Shown here one piece after another: positions 1 to 7,722 of a stretch of 12,188 nt of DNA (position 1 is its first letter; each line of letters starts with the position of its first letter). Source of the stretch: Planctomycetaceae bacterium (GTDB lineage: Bacteria > Planctomycetota > Planctomycetia > Pirellulales > Thermoguttaceae). The notes under the pieces were generated by a model that had not been told where the DNA came from, did no database searches, and saw only the letters and a list, made by a program, of their open reading frames with translations. Both the position numbers and the translations under genes were made by a program. The stretch lies in NCBI GenBank assembly GCA_003509805.1, contig DOMV01000018.1, positions 1 through 12,188 on the forward strand, written 5' to 3'.

Positions 1-137
1 CTGCCGAAGGTAAACAGGCGGTTCAACCGGGCTGTGTTTACCGACGGCTCAACCGGCTTCGGTATAAACAACGGAAACTGTTCCCGCGCACAATCGCCGG
101 CCGGCTCATCGTTGCGAGACCGAACCGGTGAGGCCAC
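1..137 (-). CDS. Possible start of a further gene in the pseudopilin operon (partial)
   Basis: This is a low-confidence partial gene running off the left edge. A reading frame starting with GTG at 137 stays open for 45 full codons to position 1. It has neighbour-like codon use and a proline-rich peptide that includes EQFPLFIPKPVEPSV and ends in RLNRLFTFG. The only alternative start nearby is an ATG at 109 that overlaps the pseudopilin stop as ATGA, but that frame stops at 38 after 23 arginine-rich residues. The candidate overlaps the 3' end of the pseudopilin gene by 32 bp, and only a weak GGA lies upstream. Pseudopilin genes usually come in clusters, and a basic stretch before a GFTLxE motif would fit this peptide. 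That motif, if present, lies outside the window, so this is inference. Confidence 0.35.
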   Translation of the reverse strand, partial: MASPVRSRNDEPAGDCAREQFPLFIPKPVEPSVNTARLNRLFTFG

Positions 138-798
138 GTATTTCCAATGTCTTTTGAAAACCGTATCGATCGTTTGTCCGCAACGTCAACGATGCGCCGG
201 ACGTGCGGCCGTTCGGATAAAACAGGATCGCGGCCGACCATGTATTCGACCGCCGGGCCGGAGCAGGCGGGGCAAATCGAACCGGTTCGGGCAGCGTCTT
301 GCGACAGGATGTCCCTCCGGCATCCGTCGTTTGTTCGAGCATCGTGGATTCCAAGTCGGTAGGCGACCGCTTTTCCAAAGGCAGCCCAGTGTTGATCGGC
401 CCTGTATTGAAGGGCGCCGTGTCGAGGGGCGCCGTCGGGGTTGCCGGGTCCGACAATCGGCTGGAAAGCGATTCGGCGCCGAGGTAGGTTTGTTCGATTT
501 CCCGGTCAATCGCTTCTTTGGGGAGTATTTCATAAACTCCCGTCCCTGGCTGATAACGGAATACGTACGGAGCGGCGTTTCGCATCGCTTCAAGCCGGGT
601 TCGGTAGAGTTCCGCCTGGAGTTCCCGGGTTACGGAATCGAGCCGGTTGCGGGCCAGCAATCGTTGCATTGCCGGCCAGCCGACGCTCAGGACGAGCACG
701 ATCACGGCAAGCACCGCCAAGAGCTCCAACAGCGTGAAGCCGAGGTTCGATTTTTTTGCGGAGAGCAAGATTTCCCGTTCTACTCTTTTCGCTACCAT
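106..798 (-). CDS. GspH/FimT-like type II pseudopilin
   Basis: A 230-residue protein with a class III (prepilin) signal. The leader ends SNLG, then comes FTLLE, so prepilin peptidase would cut after Gly20 and methylate Phe21. Glu25 is the conserved Glu5 of the mature protein. A hydrophobic helix spans about residues 21-43, followed by an amphipathic helix to about 75. The C-terminal ILFYPNGRTSGASLTL (about 191-206) resembles the end of GspH/FimT domains, which form minor pseudopilins of type II secretion or type IV pilus machines in the inner membrane and periplasm. Residues 123-137 hold three copies of a five-residue repeat of the form [AG]P[LFI][DN]T. The ATG at 798 sits inside ATGGTAG and overlaps the upstream gene's stop by 7 bp, suggesting coupled translation; its own Shine-Dalgarno sequence is weak. 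The family call is solid. Which machine it serves is unknown, because no ATPase or secretin gene is in view. Confidence 0.85.
   Translation of the reverse strand: MVAKRVEREILLSAKKSNLGFTLLELLAVLAVIVLVLSVGWPAMQRLLARNRLDSVTRELQAELYRTRLEAMRNAAPYVFRYQPGTGVYEILPKEAIDREIEQTYLGAESLSSRLSDPATPTAPLDTAPFNTGPINTGLPLEKRSPTDLESTMLEQTTDAGGTSCRKTLPEPVRFAPPAPARRSNTWSAAILFYPNGRTSGASLTLRTNDRYGFQKTLEIRGLTGSVSQR
388..432 (-). repeat. Three degenerate 15-bp in-frame repeats in the pseudopilin gene
   Basis: Three consecutive 15-bp units encode APLDT, APFNT and GPINT in the pseudopilin's middle region. The DNA copies have diverged but keep a shared GGGCGCC core in two of them (412-418 and 427-433). They form a proline/threonine-rich spacer between the N-terminal helix and the C-terminal beta domain. 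Confidence 0.7.
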
Positions 799-1343
799 TG
801 TTCAGCCAAATAATCGTTGATTTCCCGCGTCATGCGATCCAGTTCGTCGTTATCCTTGCAGGGAAAGAAAAAACCGCGAAACCAGCTTACCTGGAACAAA
901 ACGCCGCATTTATAATAACCGCTGCCCTTGACAGGCTTGATTTTTACCTGCTCGGCGTCATATCGTCTCGTTCGAAAGCGGATACCCCGGATATACCAGG
1001 ATATTTCCACTGACCGCGCATCGACCTGTAAGGAACGTTTCGTCATGAACAACTCTATCGACAGGAAAGCGATAAAAAGGGAAAACAGGGCCAGCTTGAA
1101 TAGGGAGGCGGATGAAAAAGGCCCTAGGCAAATCATTACCATGGACTGGACGAAAATAGCGGCGAAAAGAGCGGCCATCACCGCGAAAAAAGCTTTCTTG
1201 TTGATCATTTCCCACGTTACGCGGTTTTCGTATTGCAGTCCATTCCCGACCGGCGCGGACGGAACGGTTTCCGTCAGGCGGGGATCGACCGCGAACGGAT
1301 TCGGATCGTTCTCGTAATGCTCCAGCGCTTCACGGGTAATCAC
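792..1343 (-). CDS. Two-helix membrane protein with bacterial PH-like C-terminal region
   Basis: I chose the GTG start at 1343, giving 183 residues. It forms GTGA with the TGA of lutB (4-bp overlap) and has GGAGGA at 1347-1352 just upstream. The longer frame, open to 1511, lies entirely inside lutB and is probably spurious. The protein has a polar N-terminus (about 1-48), two hydrophobic segments (about 51-74 and 80-100) and a basic, beta-rich C-terminus. That region (SLQVDARSVEISWY, then RFRTRRYDAEQVKIKPV) resembles bacterial PH-like (bPH/DUF304-type) domains that sit on the cytoplasmic face of the membrane. Its function is unknown. Tight packing between lutB and the pseudopilin gene implies co-expression with both. 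Family assignment is by eye only; the membrane topology is more certain than the PH call. Confidence 0.75.
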   Translation of the reverse strand: MITREALEHYENDPNPFAVDPRLTETVPSAPVGNGLQYENRVTWEMINKKAFFAVMAALFAAIFVQSMVMICLGPFSSASLFKLALFSLFIAFLSIELFMTKRSLQVDARSVEISWYIRGIRFRTRRYDAEQVKIKPVKGSGYYKCGVLFQVSWFRGFFFPCKDNDELDRMTREINDYLAEQW

Positions 1344-2797
1344 GCTTCCTCCACGGTTGTTTTTTCCACGGTAGCCGGGGGTTCCCGCTCGACCGGTTTC
1401 GACCGGCCCGATTTTTGCCTCGTTTTCCACCAGTCGCGAAACGAACCGTCTTTCGGGATTTCCGGTAATGCCCGACCCCGGGTCCATTGGCCGAGTTTGT
1501 CCGGATGCCACGGCAGGTACGGCGCGATACGAATGGCGATTTTTATCAGCGCCATGAGCAGGCGGAATCGGAAACCGGTCTGCATGGCGATCGCAAAAGC
1601 CTTCCAGGTCAGTCGGTCCACCAGGGATCGGGCGGGTGAACCCGGCGTTTGGACGGCTTCTTTTCGCATGCGCACGATCTGGTGCGCAATATCGATTTTA
1701 ACCGGGCAAATTTGGCTGCATGCCCCGCAGAGCGAACTGGCGAACGGGATTTTGCCCGCTTTTTCGAGGCCGAGCAGGTGCGGCGTCAGGATCATCCCGA
1801 TCGGGCCCGGATAGACCCAGCCGTAGGCCCAGCCGCCGACATGCCGGTAAACGGGGCAATGGTTCAGGCACAGGCCGCACCGGATACAATGCAGGACACG
1901 CCGAAACTCCGGCCGGGCAAGAGCTTTCGAACGACCGTTGTCGATGATGACGACGTACATGTGACGGCCTTCCGTCGGCCCGTTGAACAGGTGTACGTAC
2001 GACGTCAGCTTTTGGCCGGTTCCCATGCGTGGAAGCATGTTGAGGAAAAGCGGCAGGTAATCGGCGCTCGGGATCAGTTTTTCCATGCCCATCAGCGCGA
2101 CATGCACCTTCGGGGCGGCGGTCGAGAGTCCGATGTTGCCTTCATTCTCGACCAAGGCGAAACAGCCGGTGTCGGCGATTCCGAAATTGACGCCGCTGAT
2201 GCCCATGTCGGCTTCGATGAACTTTCGGCGCAAATGTTTCCGGGCAATCGCGGTCAGCTCTTCCTGCTTCGCCGTAAACGGTTCCCCCAGCTTTTCGTGG
2301 AAGAGTTGCCCGATTTCGGCGGCGGAAAGATGGAGCGCCGGCGTCACGATATGGGTCGGCCGTTGACCGGCAAGCTGGACAATGTATTCCCCCAGGTCGG
2401 TTTCAACGGCATCGACGCCGACCCCGGCCAGCGCGTGATTCAATTCCATTTCCTCGGAAACCATCGATTTCGCCTTGACGACGGTTTTAACGCCGTGTCG
2501 CCGGACAAGTTCCAGAATATGGCCGTTCGCTTCGGCGGCGTCGTTGGCCCAGAGCACGGTAATCCCTTTTGCTTCGAGTTTGGTCGTAAAACGATCGAGC
2601 AGTTTGTCGAGATTCGCGAGCGTGTACCGCTTGATATCATGGGCCGCCTGACGCCATTGGGGCCAAGCGTCGATTTCCCGGCAGATTTCCAGATTTTGCC
2701 GGGCGGAACGTTCGGAACTCTCCGCGAGCGCCGCCGAACCGTGCGGTTCGACCAGTCCCTTGTTTTCCGCCGTTAAAAATGGGGCGCCGCCGTTCAT
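1340..2797 (-). CDS. lutB: LutB-type iron-sulfur protein (lactate utilization)
   Basis: A 485-residue protein, close to the length of Bacillus LutB. In that family LutA, LutB and LutC form a cytoplasmic complex that oxidises L-lactate to pyruvate. The LUD domain covers about residues 60-290, with the hallmark stretch GISGVNFGIADTGCFALVEN at 199-218. A ferredoxin-like segment follows with C304xxC307xxC310xxxC314P and C357xxC360xxxC364P, a typical pair of [4Fe-4S] motifs. A hydrophobic patch lies near 400-430, and a charged tail ends at EEA. The ATG at 2797 gives the family-like N-terminus; the 53 extra codons of open frame upstream look non-coding. No clear Shine-Dalgarno sequence precedes it. 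lutA and lutC are not in the window. The stop overlaps the next gene's GTG. The enzyme class is confident; lactate as the substrate is inferred from family. Confidence 0.92.
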   Translation of the reverse strand: MNGGAPFLTAENKGLVEPHGSAALAESSERSARQNLEICREIDAWPQWRQAAHDIKRYTLANLDKLLDRFTTKLEAKGITVLWANDAAEANGHILELVRRHGVKTVVKAKSMVSEEMELNHALAGVGVDAVETDLGEYIVQLAGQRPTHIVTPALHLSAAEIGQLFHEKLGEPFTAKQEELTAIARKHLRRKFIEADMGISGVNFGIADTGCFALVENEGNIGLSTAAPKVHVALMGMEKLIPSADYLPLFLNMLPRMGTGQKLTSYVHLFNGPTEGRHMYVVIIDNGRSKALARPEFRRVLHCIRCGLCLNHCPVYRHVGGWAYGWVYPGPIGMILTPHLLGLEKAGKIPFASSLCGACSQICPVKIDIAHQIVRMRKEAVQTPGSPARSLVDRLTWKAFAIAMQTGFRFRLLMALIKIAIRIAPYLPWHPDKLGQWTRGRALPEIPKDGSFRDWWKTRQKSGRSKPVEREPPATVEKTTVEEA

Positions 2798-2920
2798 AGT
2801 GTAATGCGGGAAAAGACGTGGGCGAATAATGCTCTCCAGGTAAAAAACCGGAAACGAGGACGCACCGGATGTCCGGGATGCGAGCCGGTTTGCGTGCGTT
2901 CGATTTTCAGTCGGACGACC

Positions 2921-2941
2921 AATGAAAAGGACAAACGTCCT
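2921..2941 (-). terminator. Weak candidate intrinsic terminator after the HEAT lipoprotein gene
   Basis: On the minus strand AGGAC-GTTT-GTCCT forms a 5-bp stem with a 4-base loop (2928-2941). It is followed by TTTCATT, a short T tract. It lies about 50 bp past the stop of the HEAT lipoprotein gene and about 125 bp before lutB, where a transcript end would make sense. The short stem and broken T run make it weak. Confidence 0.3.
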
Positions 2942-2993
2942 CACCCATTTTCCCATGGAATCCCGCCCGCGTCCAGTGCCGGGAAACGGGAAA

Positions 2994-5948
2994 TCAGTTC
3001 ATCCGTTCGTTGGAAACCGGTTTTTCCAACGGAAACCGGTTTTTCCAGCGCTCGATTCGCTCGGCGGAAGAATTGCCCGAGCCATTGCCCACCCCATTGC
3101 CCAAGCCTGAATCGCCCGACTCGGGATCGGCGGCTCCGTAATCGTGACCGGCCATCTTGGGAAGCGTATCCAATGCGATGCGACGCAGGGATCCGTTATC
3201 GTCGAGGAAACGGATCATTTCCGGGATAAAGGTCCGGCCTGATCGCTCCGTCGTCGCCGCCAGGCGGCGCGCCGTATAGAGCCGCACGGAATCGTCTTGC
3301 GTTTGCGACAAACGGGAAAGGGCATCCCGGCCGAAAGGATCGCCGAGCCGGTACGATTCCAGGGCCGCATCGACACGGACCATCGCGGAGCGGTGTCGTT
3401 GAAGCTCGCGGCACAATTGAAGCAGCGTCGTTTTTCGTTCCGCCTGCCCCATTTCGTCCATTTCGTCGATTTCGTCGACGTCAAACCGGCCGACGGCTTC
3501 CAATGCTGCGCGAACGACTTCCTCGTTCGGGTCGGCGAATGCCGTGGTGAGCGTGTCGAGTCCCTCGGGCGACCGTCGGGCACCCAGCAGTTGGGCGGCC
3601 CGTTTGCGCACTTCGAGATTCGAATGCGCCAGGCAGGTCGCTGCCAGGAGTCGGGTTGCCGTCAACGAGTCCGCCGTCAACGAGTCCGCCGTCAACGAGT
3701 CCGCCGACGACGATTGCGATTCGTTCGGCAAGGCAAGCAGGATGAGGACACCGTTGAGGGCGATCGGGTCGTTTTCCCGGGCGGCGTAACGACATATTTG
3801 TTCGACGACGGGCGCCGGGAACGGAGCACCCGTCGCTTGTTCATACAGGGAGACGACCGTGCGTCGCCGGACATGAACGTCGCGGGATTGAAGGCCGTCG
3901 CGCGTTTCCCTTGCCAAGGTGGTTTCCGGTGCGGAAACCGATCGGATCGGTTTCGTTTGTTCGGCAAGGATTTTTCCGCCGTCGGCAAGGGTTCCTCCGG
4001 CGATTTCCCGTTCGAAACGTCCCTTGAGCGCGGCGTACGCTTCGGATCGCAAAGCGGTACGGCTCAGTTGATCGGCGGCACCGGCTTTCGACGGTTTTCC
4101 TGAATGATCGGACGGACCGGCGATGTCCACGTAATGAAACGTCGCCGCGGGAGCCCAGCGTTTGCCGAGCGCTTCGGTCGCGTATCCGCGATACGTCGGC
4201 ACCCGGCTGTCCATCATATCCATCAGCATCGGACCGACGACGTCGAGCGGCCAGGCCGCGGTCGCGTCGATGGTCGCCCGAACTACCTGGATCGAAATAT
4301 CGGAAAAATATTGTTTGGCGATTTCCACCGAACGCCGATTGACCCCGTCGGTTAGTGCCTTGGCGACTTCCAGGCGGACTTCGGTCCCCTTGTCGCCGCT
4401 CATGTTGTAGACTTCTTCGTATTCGCCGAGATTCCGCAGCGCCCGGACGGCGCCGGCGCGCAAGCGGGGCGAAGAATCCCCGGTCGCTTTTTTGAGATAG
4501 CCGAGCGATTCCACGCCGCCGAGTACCCCGAGCGCTTCGATCGCATCGCATTTGACCGATATGTATTGATGGTTCAACGCGGTTCGAATGGGAATGATCG
4601 CCGTCGGATGGTTCCAGGCCGCCAGCGTTTTGAGGACCTCCCCGAAGACTTTGGGGTCGGAATCGCCTTTGGACAGGGCGATCATTTCCTCCGGGAGCAC
4701 GGGCAGCGATCCGGACAGCGATACGGGCAGAGAAACGGATGCAGGGGGGGCGTCGGGGATTTCTCCGTGTCCGACCGCTTCGGACGCGGTAAGCGACTCG
4801 ATTGCCGCGACCATTTCTTCGCTGCTCGGCGGATTGTTCTTCCAATGGGAAACCGCTTCCAACCGCACGTCGCGCGACGGATGCGTTAGCGCATTACGGA
4901 AACATGCGTCCTCCCACGGCTTGATGCGTTCGGCAAGCGAATGGAGCAATTCGACATAAAGCGGCGGAGGAAGAATCTGGCCCCACATCGCCGCGGCGGA
5001 CGTTTGCGGCAGATTGACGGTCGTTTCCGTCCATTGGGATCGCCGCTCTTCGAGCAAGGCGAGAAAAACGTCGGGACTCGTCCCCGGGTCGCGGGCGAGC
5101 GCTTCCATTGCCGCGGCTCGCAAGGCCGGGCTGGATTTCGGATTGTAGAACGATTTCCGCAATATCCGTTCCACCTGTTTTTCCAGGGCAGGCGGGATGT
5201 CGTCTTTTTTCAAACGTGCGCAAAGAATCGCGGCATTGGTTCGGATCAAGGGATCGGGATCGGCAAGAAACGATGCCGGCTCAAGGAGCCCGGTATTTCC
5301 TTGGCCTGCGCCGAGAACGCTTTCCGCCTTGTCGAGTTCCATGTGGTACCATCGGTATTTTGAAAGCACGCTGTTGGAATAGACCGCGCCGGGATCATGC
5401 CGTCGTTTCGGGTCGTTCAGATGAGCGAAAGGGTCGTCCCGGCGTTGTTCCAGCGCTTTCCCCAGTTTTCCCGGGTCGCCGTCGGGGTTGGCGTTGTAGT
5501 TTCGCACCCAGGTGTCCGCCGAAAGGGCTTTTGATAATTCCTGGCGGGAAATGTCCGGCTTTTTCACCGGGAAAGTCGGGACGGCATCGCCTTGGATTAC
5601 GGCATTGCCCGGGGTTTCGGAAATGCCCGGATCTTCCCGTGCTTCCGTTTCGTCCGCATCACTGTCATCGAAATCCGTTTCGTGGCGGGACAACATCTCC
5701 GGCGATACGGCATCGCGTATCGATTCTTCGGTCGATTCTGCCAAAACCGGTTCTTCCTCGCCTTCCCGGTCTTCTTCAATCGGCCTGTCCGGATGCGGTT
5801 CGGAAGAAAGCACGACTCCGGGAGAAGTCGTTTTCCAGGAAACGGCCGTGCAACCGGCGAAGAACATGCCGGGCAAAAGCAGACACCAAAAGACCGTCGG
5901 CCCGAAAAACGGTCGAAAAATCGGCCGCAAAAACGACACGAACGACAT
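2994..5948 (-). CDS. HEAT-repeat lipoprotein, function unknown
   Basis: A 984-residue exported protein. The signal sequence ends in LLLPGMFFAGC, a lipobox-like stretch with Cys33 as the likely lipidated residue. An acidic, disordered-looking stretch follows (about 45-115). Most of the remainder is an alpha-solenoid: at least twelve HEAT-like helices of the form xVRxxAxxAL are visible, such as LIRTNAAILCARL, ISVKCDAIEALGVLGG, PRLRAGAVRALRNLG, LEVRKRAAQLLGAR and EEVVRAALEAVGRF. The tail is Gly/Asn-rich (GLGNGVGNGSGN) and then basic. I chose the ATG at 5948 because GGGAGG lies 9 bases upstream; the frame is also open to a TTG at 5969, but that would put the ribosome site inside the gene. HEAT solenoids bind other proteins, so a scaffold role in the envelope is plausible but unproven. 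The gene stands about 250 bp from its upstream neighbour. Confidence 0.85.
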   Translation of the reverse strand: MSFVSFLRPIFRPFFGPTVFWCLLLPGMFFAGCTAVSWKTTSPGVVLSSEPHPDRPIEEDREGEEEPVLAESTEESIRDAVSPEMLSRHETDFDDSDADETEAREDPGISETPGNAVIQGDAVPTFPVKKPDISRQELSKALSADTWVRNYNANPDGDPGKLGKALEQRRDDPFAHLNDPKRRHDPGAVYSNSVLSKYRWYHMELDKAESVLGAGQGNTGLLEPASFLADPDPLIRTNAAILCARLKKDDIPPALEKQVERILRKSFYNPKSSPALRAAAMEALARDPGTSPDVFLALLEERRSQWTETTVNLPQTSAAAMWGQILPPPLYVELLHSLAERIKPWEDACFRNALTHPSRDVRLEAVSHWKNNPPSSEEMVAAIESLTASEAVGHGEIPDAPPASVSLPVSLSGSLPVLPEEMIALSKGDSDPKVFGEVLKTLAAWNHPTAIIPIRTALNHQYISVKCDAIEALGVLGGVESLGYLKKATGDSSPRLRAGAVRALRNLGEYEEVYNMSGDKGTEVRLEVAKALTDGVNRRSVEIAKQYFSDISIQVVRATIDATAAWPLDVVGPMLMDMMDSRVPTYRGYATEALGKRWAPAATFHYVDIAGPSDHSGKPSKAGAADQLSRTALRSEAYAALKGRFEREIAGGTLADGGKILAEQTKPIRSVSAPETTLARETRDGLQSRDVHVRRRTVVSLYEQATGAPFPAPVVEQICRYAARENDPIALNGVLILLALPNESQSSSADSLTADSLTADSLTATRLLAATCLAHSNLEVRKRAAQLLGARRSPEGLDTLTTAFADPNEEVVRAALEAVGRFDVDEIDEMDEMGQAERKTTLLQLCRELQRHRSAMVRVDAALESYRLGDPFGRDALSRLSQTQDDSVRLYTARRLAATTERSGRTFIPEMIRFLDDNGSLRRIALDTLPKMAGHDYGAADPESGDSGLGNGVGNGSGNSSAERIERWKNRFPLEKPVSNERMN
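3012..3047 (-). repeat. Two 17-bp direct repeats (19-bp period) at the 3' end of the HEAT gene
   Basis: GGAAACCGGTTTTTCCA occurs at 3012-3028 and again at 3031-3047. Each copy is nearly palindromic, with GGAAA and TTTCC arms. Because the period is 19, the two copies are read in different frames in the last residues of the protein (WKNRF, then LEKPVSN), so the similarity is at the DNA level and not the peptide level. Confidence 0.85.
3661..3705 (-). repeat. Three perfect 15-bp tandem repeats in the HEAT gene
   Basis: The unit GTCAACGAGTCCGCC is repeated three times without a mismatch. On the coding strand it adds three ADSLT pentapeptides in a loop between HEAT units (around residues 748-763). 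Perfect identity suggests a recent duplication. Changes in copy number would keep the frame. Confidence 0.95.
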
Positions 5949-5957
5949 CGGTTTTAT

Positions 5958-5963
5958 CCTCCC
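5958..5963 (-). promoter_or_regulatory. Ribosome binding site of the HEAT lipoprotein gene
   Basis: GGGAGG on the minus strand lies 9 bases before the ATG at 5948. It settles the start in favour of this ATG over the TTG seven codons upstream, and gives a signal peptide of normal length before Cys33. Confidence 0.75.
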
Positions 5964-6080
5964 TGACAAACCTGTCCGAATGAATCCGGATCACAACGGA
6001 TTACACTTTCACCGAAGCCGGTCGGCGTACTCGTGGAAATGACACCGGAAACGTGGTGTGATTGGTTGTTTGGCGAAGGC

Positions 6081-6151
6081 CGCTTGTCGCACTCGCGCGC
6101 CATAGGACATTTGTAAACATCTTGTTGCACGTTTCGTTCGAGCGACAAGCG
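6081..6151. repeat. 10-bp inverted repeat in the gap upstream of the HEAT gene
   Basis: CGCTTGTCGC at 6081-6090 and its exact reverse complement GCGACAAGCG at 6142-6151 are separated by 51 bases. Right beside the second arm lies a smaller inverted repeat, ATTGTT at 6152-6157 and AACAAT at 6164-6169. These sit in the 256-bp intergenic stretch 5949-6204, where I found no convincing promoter, terminator or small gene. They could be RNA structure or protein sites, or chance. Confidence 0.4.
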
Positions 6152-6204
6152 ATTGTTTGCGGGAACAATTTCAGGCCGTTTGCGGTCTATCCGGCCGGCC
6201 CGCT

Positions 6205-7608
6205 TCATGCCGGGAAATTCGCATTGATTTTTTCCAGCAGGGCCTCCAGTTCCTCGACAATGTCCTGGAGCGTCACTTTCGGCGCTTTCGGATCGACCGG
6301 AACCGTCTGAGCGGCGGTACCCGGCGCCGGTTTGGCCGCGGGAGCCGGTCCCTGGTCCAGGACTTCCATGAATGTTTGAAACAACCTGGCCGTGTTGTTA
6401 ATTTTTCGCTCGGCGGGATCGTCTTTCAAAAAGGGAAGGATTCCCGTGGCGTTGTCCGCGCCGCTCACCCGGGAATTTCGGCCGAGCAAACCGTTGCGAA
6501 ACGACGAAAAAGCAAACTTGAGTCGGGAAATCGATTCACTGATCATTTCATATTCGGCGGGATTTGCCGCCCCCGGGGGACCGCCGCCTCTTGCCGCGCC
6601 CATGCCGAATACCGGCATCATCGGACGACCGCTGCCGCCCTGCTGGAGGTTGGCGAGATTCACGGAAGAATCCATGAGCGCCTCTTGAATCAACTTCGGT
6701 TCGTTCTGGCAGGTGAATTTCGCCAGTTCGATAATGACGGTCGCGATTTTTTGAAAGGGAACCTCCGCCCCGGCCGCCACGGCAGCCTCGAAATCGAGGT
6801 CCCCGAGCGCGCGAACCGCCAAATACCGTATTTGCGGCGTTTCCGCGGGAGACTCGGCCACTTCCAGCAGCGTTGCCAAGCCTTCCTGCCGGGCTCCGGT
6901 CAATCTCAACCCCTGGATGCCTTCGATGGCCTTTTCGCGGCTCCAATCGAGAAGTTGTTGCTCGTCGACCGGTCGATCCTCTTTCGGTTTTCCCGCGACG
7001 ATGATACGGCAGAACAACGCAAGCGCATCGTTCCGTCGGGCCGCATCGGCGATTCCGGCCTGCGCGTGGCGTACGACGCCTCCGAGCGCCCCGACCCGGA
7101 TGTACGGCGGCATCTCCTCGTTCGTGCTCGTTTTGACCAGGTACGGCAGCGCTTCCGCATAAACGACCGGCGGAGTCGAGCCCGACTCCTCTTTTTCCGA
7201 CAGCATCCCGATCGTCAGGATCGCATTGTATCGCCCTGCCGGAAAAATATCCTTGTTTTCCGCGATCGACGCCATCTGGGTTTGGATCAGCCCGAGCAGG
7301 TAGGCCCGGTTGTTATTGTGTACTTTCGTGCAATCGTCCTTGAGCAACTCGCGGCGATAGGTTGCCAGTTGCGATTCGTTGGCCGCATCGGTCCATCGCG
7401 CGATGTAGTAGGATTTGAAAAATTGCTCCACACCGGGCCGATCGTCGAGGGAGGGTCTTCCCAAAGACGCGATCACGGCATCCCGACGGCCTTCCTGCGC
7501 CGCGTCCACTGCCCAGGTTTGATAAGCGATCGGCTGGGCGGAGAGCACGCCGACCACGAAGAAAAACGGCAGGGAAACGACAAGTAATTTGACACCCTTA
7601 GCGAACAT
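6205..7608 (-). CDS. Exported 467-residue protein with HEAT-like segments, unknown function
   Basis: The protein begins with a clear signal peptide: MFAKGVK, a hydrophobic core to about residue 22, and a likely cut at VLSA|QP (24/25). The ATG at 7608 was chosen because GGAGGA lies 6 bases upstream; 12 earlier in-frame codons are probably untranslated. The mature part is helical, with segments resembling HEAT repeats (YIRVGALGGVVRHA and QIRYLAVRALGDLD). A Gly/Pro-rich linker with GMGAARGGGPPGAANP follows, then a Pro/Ala-rich stretch, then a short acidic helix (VEELEALLEKINANFP) at the C-terminus. I do not recognise a named family. It has its own strong promoter, is separate from flhB upstream and the HEAT lipoprotein downstream, and probably acts in the periplasm or envelope. 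Confidence 0.8.
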   Translation of the reverse strand: MFAKGVKLLVVSLPFFFVVGVLSAQPIAYQTWAVDAAQEGRRDAVIASLGRPSLDDRPGVEQFFKSYYIARWTDAANESQLATYRRELLKDDCTKVHNNNRAYLLGLIQTQMASIAENKDIFPAGRYNAILTIGMLSEKEESGSTPPVVYAEALPYLVKTSTNEEMPPYIRVGALGGVVRHAQAGIADAARRNDALALFCRIIVAGKPKEDRPVDEQQLLDWSREKAIEGIQGLRLTGARQEGLATLLEVAESPAETPQIRYLAVRALGDLDFEAAVAAGAEVPFQKIATVIIELAKFTCQNEPKLIQEALMDSSVNLANLQQGGSGRPMMPVFGMGAARGGGPPGAANPAEYEMISESISRLKFAFSSFRNGLLGRNSRVSGADNATGILPFLKDDPAERKINNTARLFQTFMEVLDQGPAPAAKPAPGTAAQTVPVDPKAPKVTLQDIVEELEALLEKINANFPA

Positions 7609-7614
7609 GGTCGA

Positions 7615-7620
7615 TCCTCC
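7615..7620 (-). promoter_or_regulatory. Ribosome binding site of the 467-residue exported protein gene
   Basis: GGAGGA on the minus strand, 6 bases before the ATG at 7608. It selects this start over the first codon of the open frame at 7644, and places the signal peptide at the N-terminus. Confidence 0.8.
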
Positions 7621-7674
7621 TCGGCGACAAGGGATACGGAACACGGAATTTTCGGGAAAAGAACCTACCGGCTC

Positions 7675-7703
7675 AGTATAGCATAATCCCGGAGCCGTGA
7701 AAA
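7675..7703 (-). promoter_or_regulatory. Sigma70-type promoter for the 467-residue exported protein gene
   Basis: On the minus strand TTTTCA (7698-7703) and TATACT (7675-7680) are separated by exactly 17 bases. A TG two bases before the -10 box gives an extended -10. Transcription would begin near 7668, leaving a leader of about 60 bases. Just upstream, GACG-TAAAAC-CGTC-TTTT might serve as a weak end signal for flhB, but its 4-bp stem is poor evidence. Confidence 0.65.
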
Positions 7704-7722
7704 GACGGTTTTACGTCGAAAT

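Noticed and set aside
9..62. Nested inverted repeats GGTAAACA (9-16) with TGTTTACC (35-42), and an alternative ACCGA/TCGGT stem, resembling mutually exclusive hairpins downstream of the pseudopilin gene.
   Set aside because: No T tract follows on the gene strand, and a plausible reading frame runs through the region, so a terminator or switch cannot be supported.
1344..1511. N-terminal 56-codon extension of the PH-like membrane protein.
   Set aside because: It lies wholly inside the lutB coding region in another frame, is low in hydrophobic pattern, and the GTG at 1343 with GGAGGA and a GTGA overlap is a far better start.
2850..2921. tRNA-like 3' end: TTCGATT followed at the right distances by an ACCA-type end on the plus strand, and a minus-strand peptide ENRTHANRLASRT reminiscent of spurious translations of tRNA genes.
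   Set aside because: The bases flanking the supposed T loop (GTGCG and TTCAG) do not pair, and no matching acceptor 5' strand lies about 65 bases upstream. It is at best a decayed remnant.
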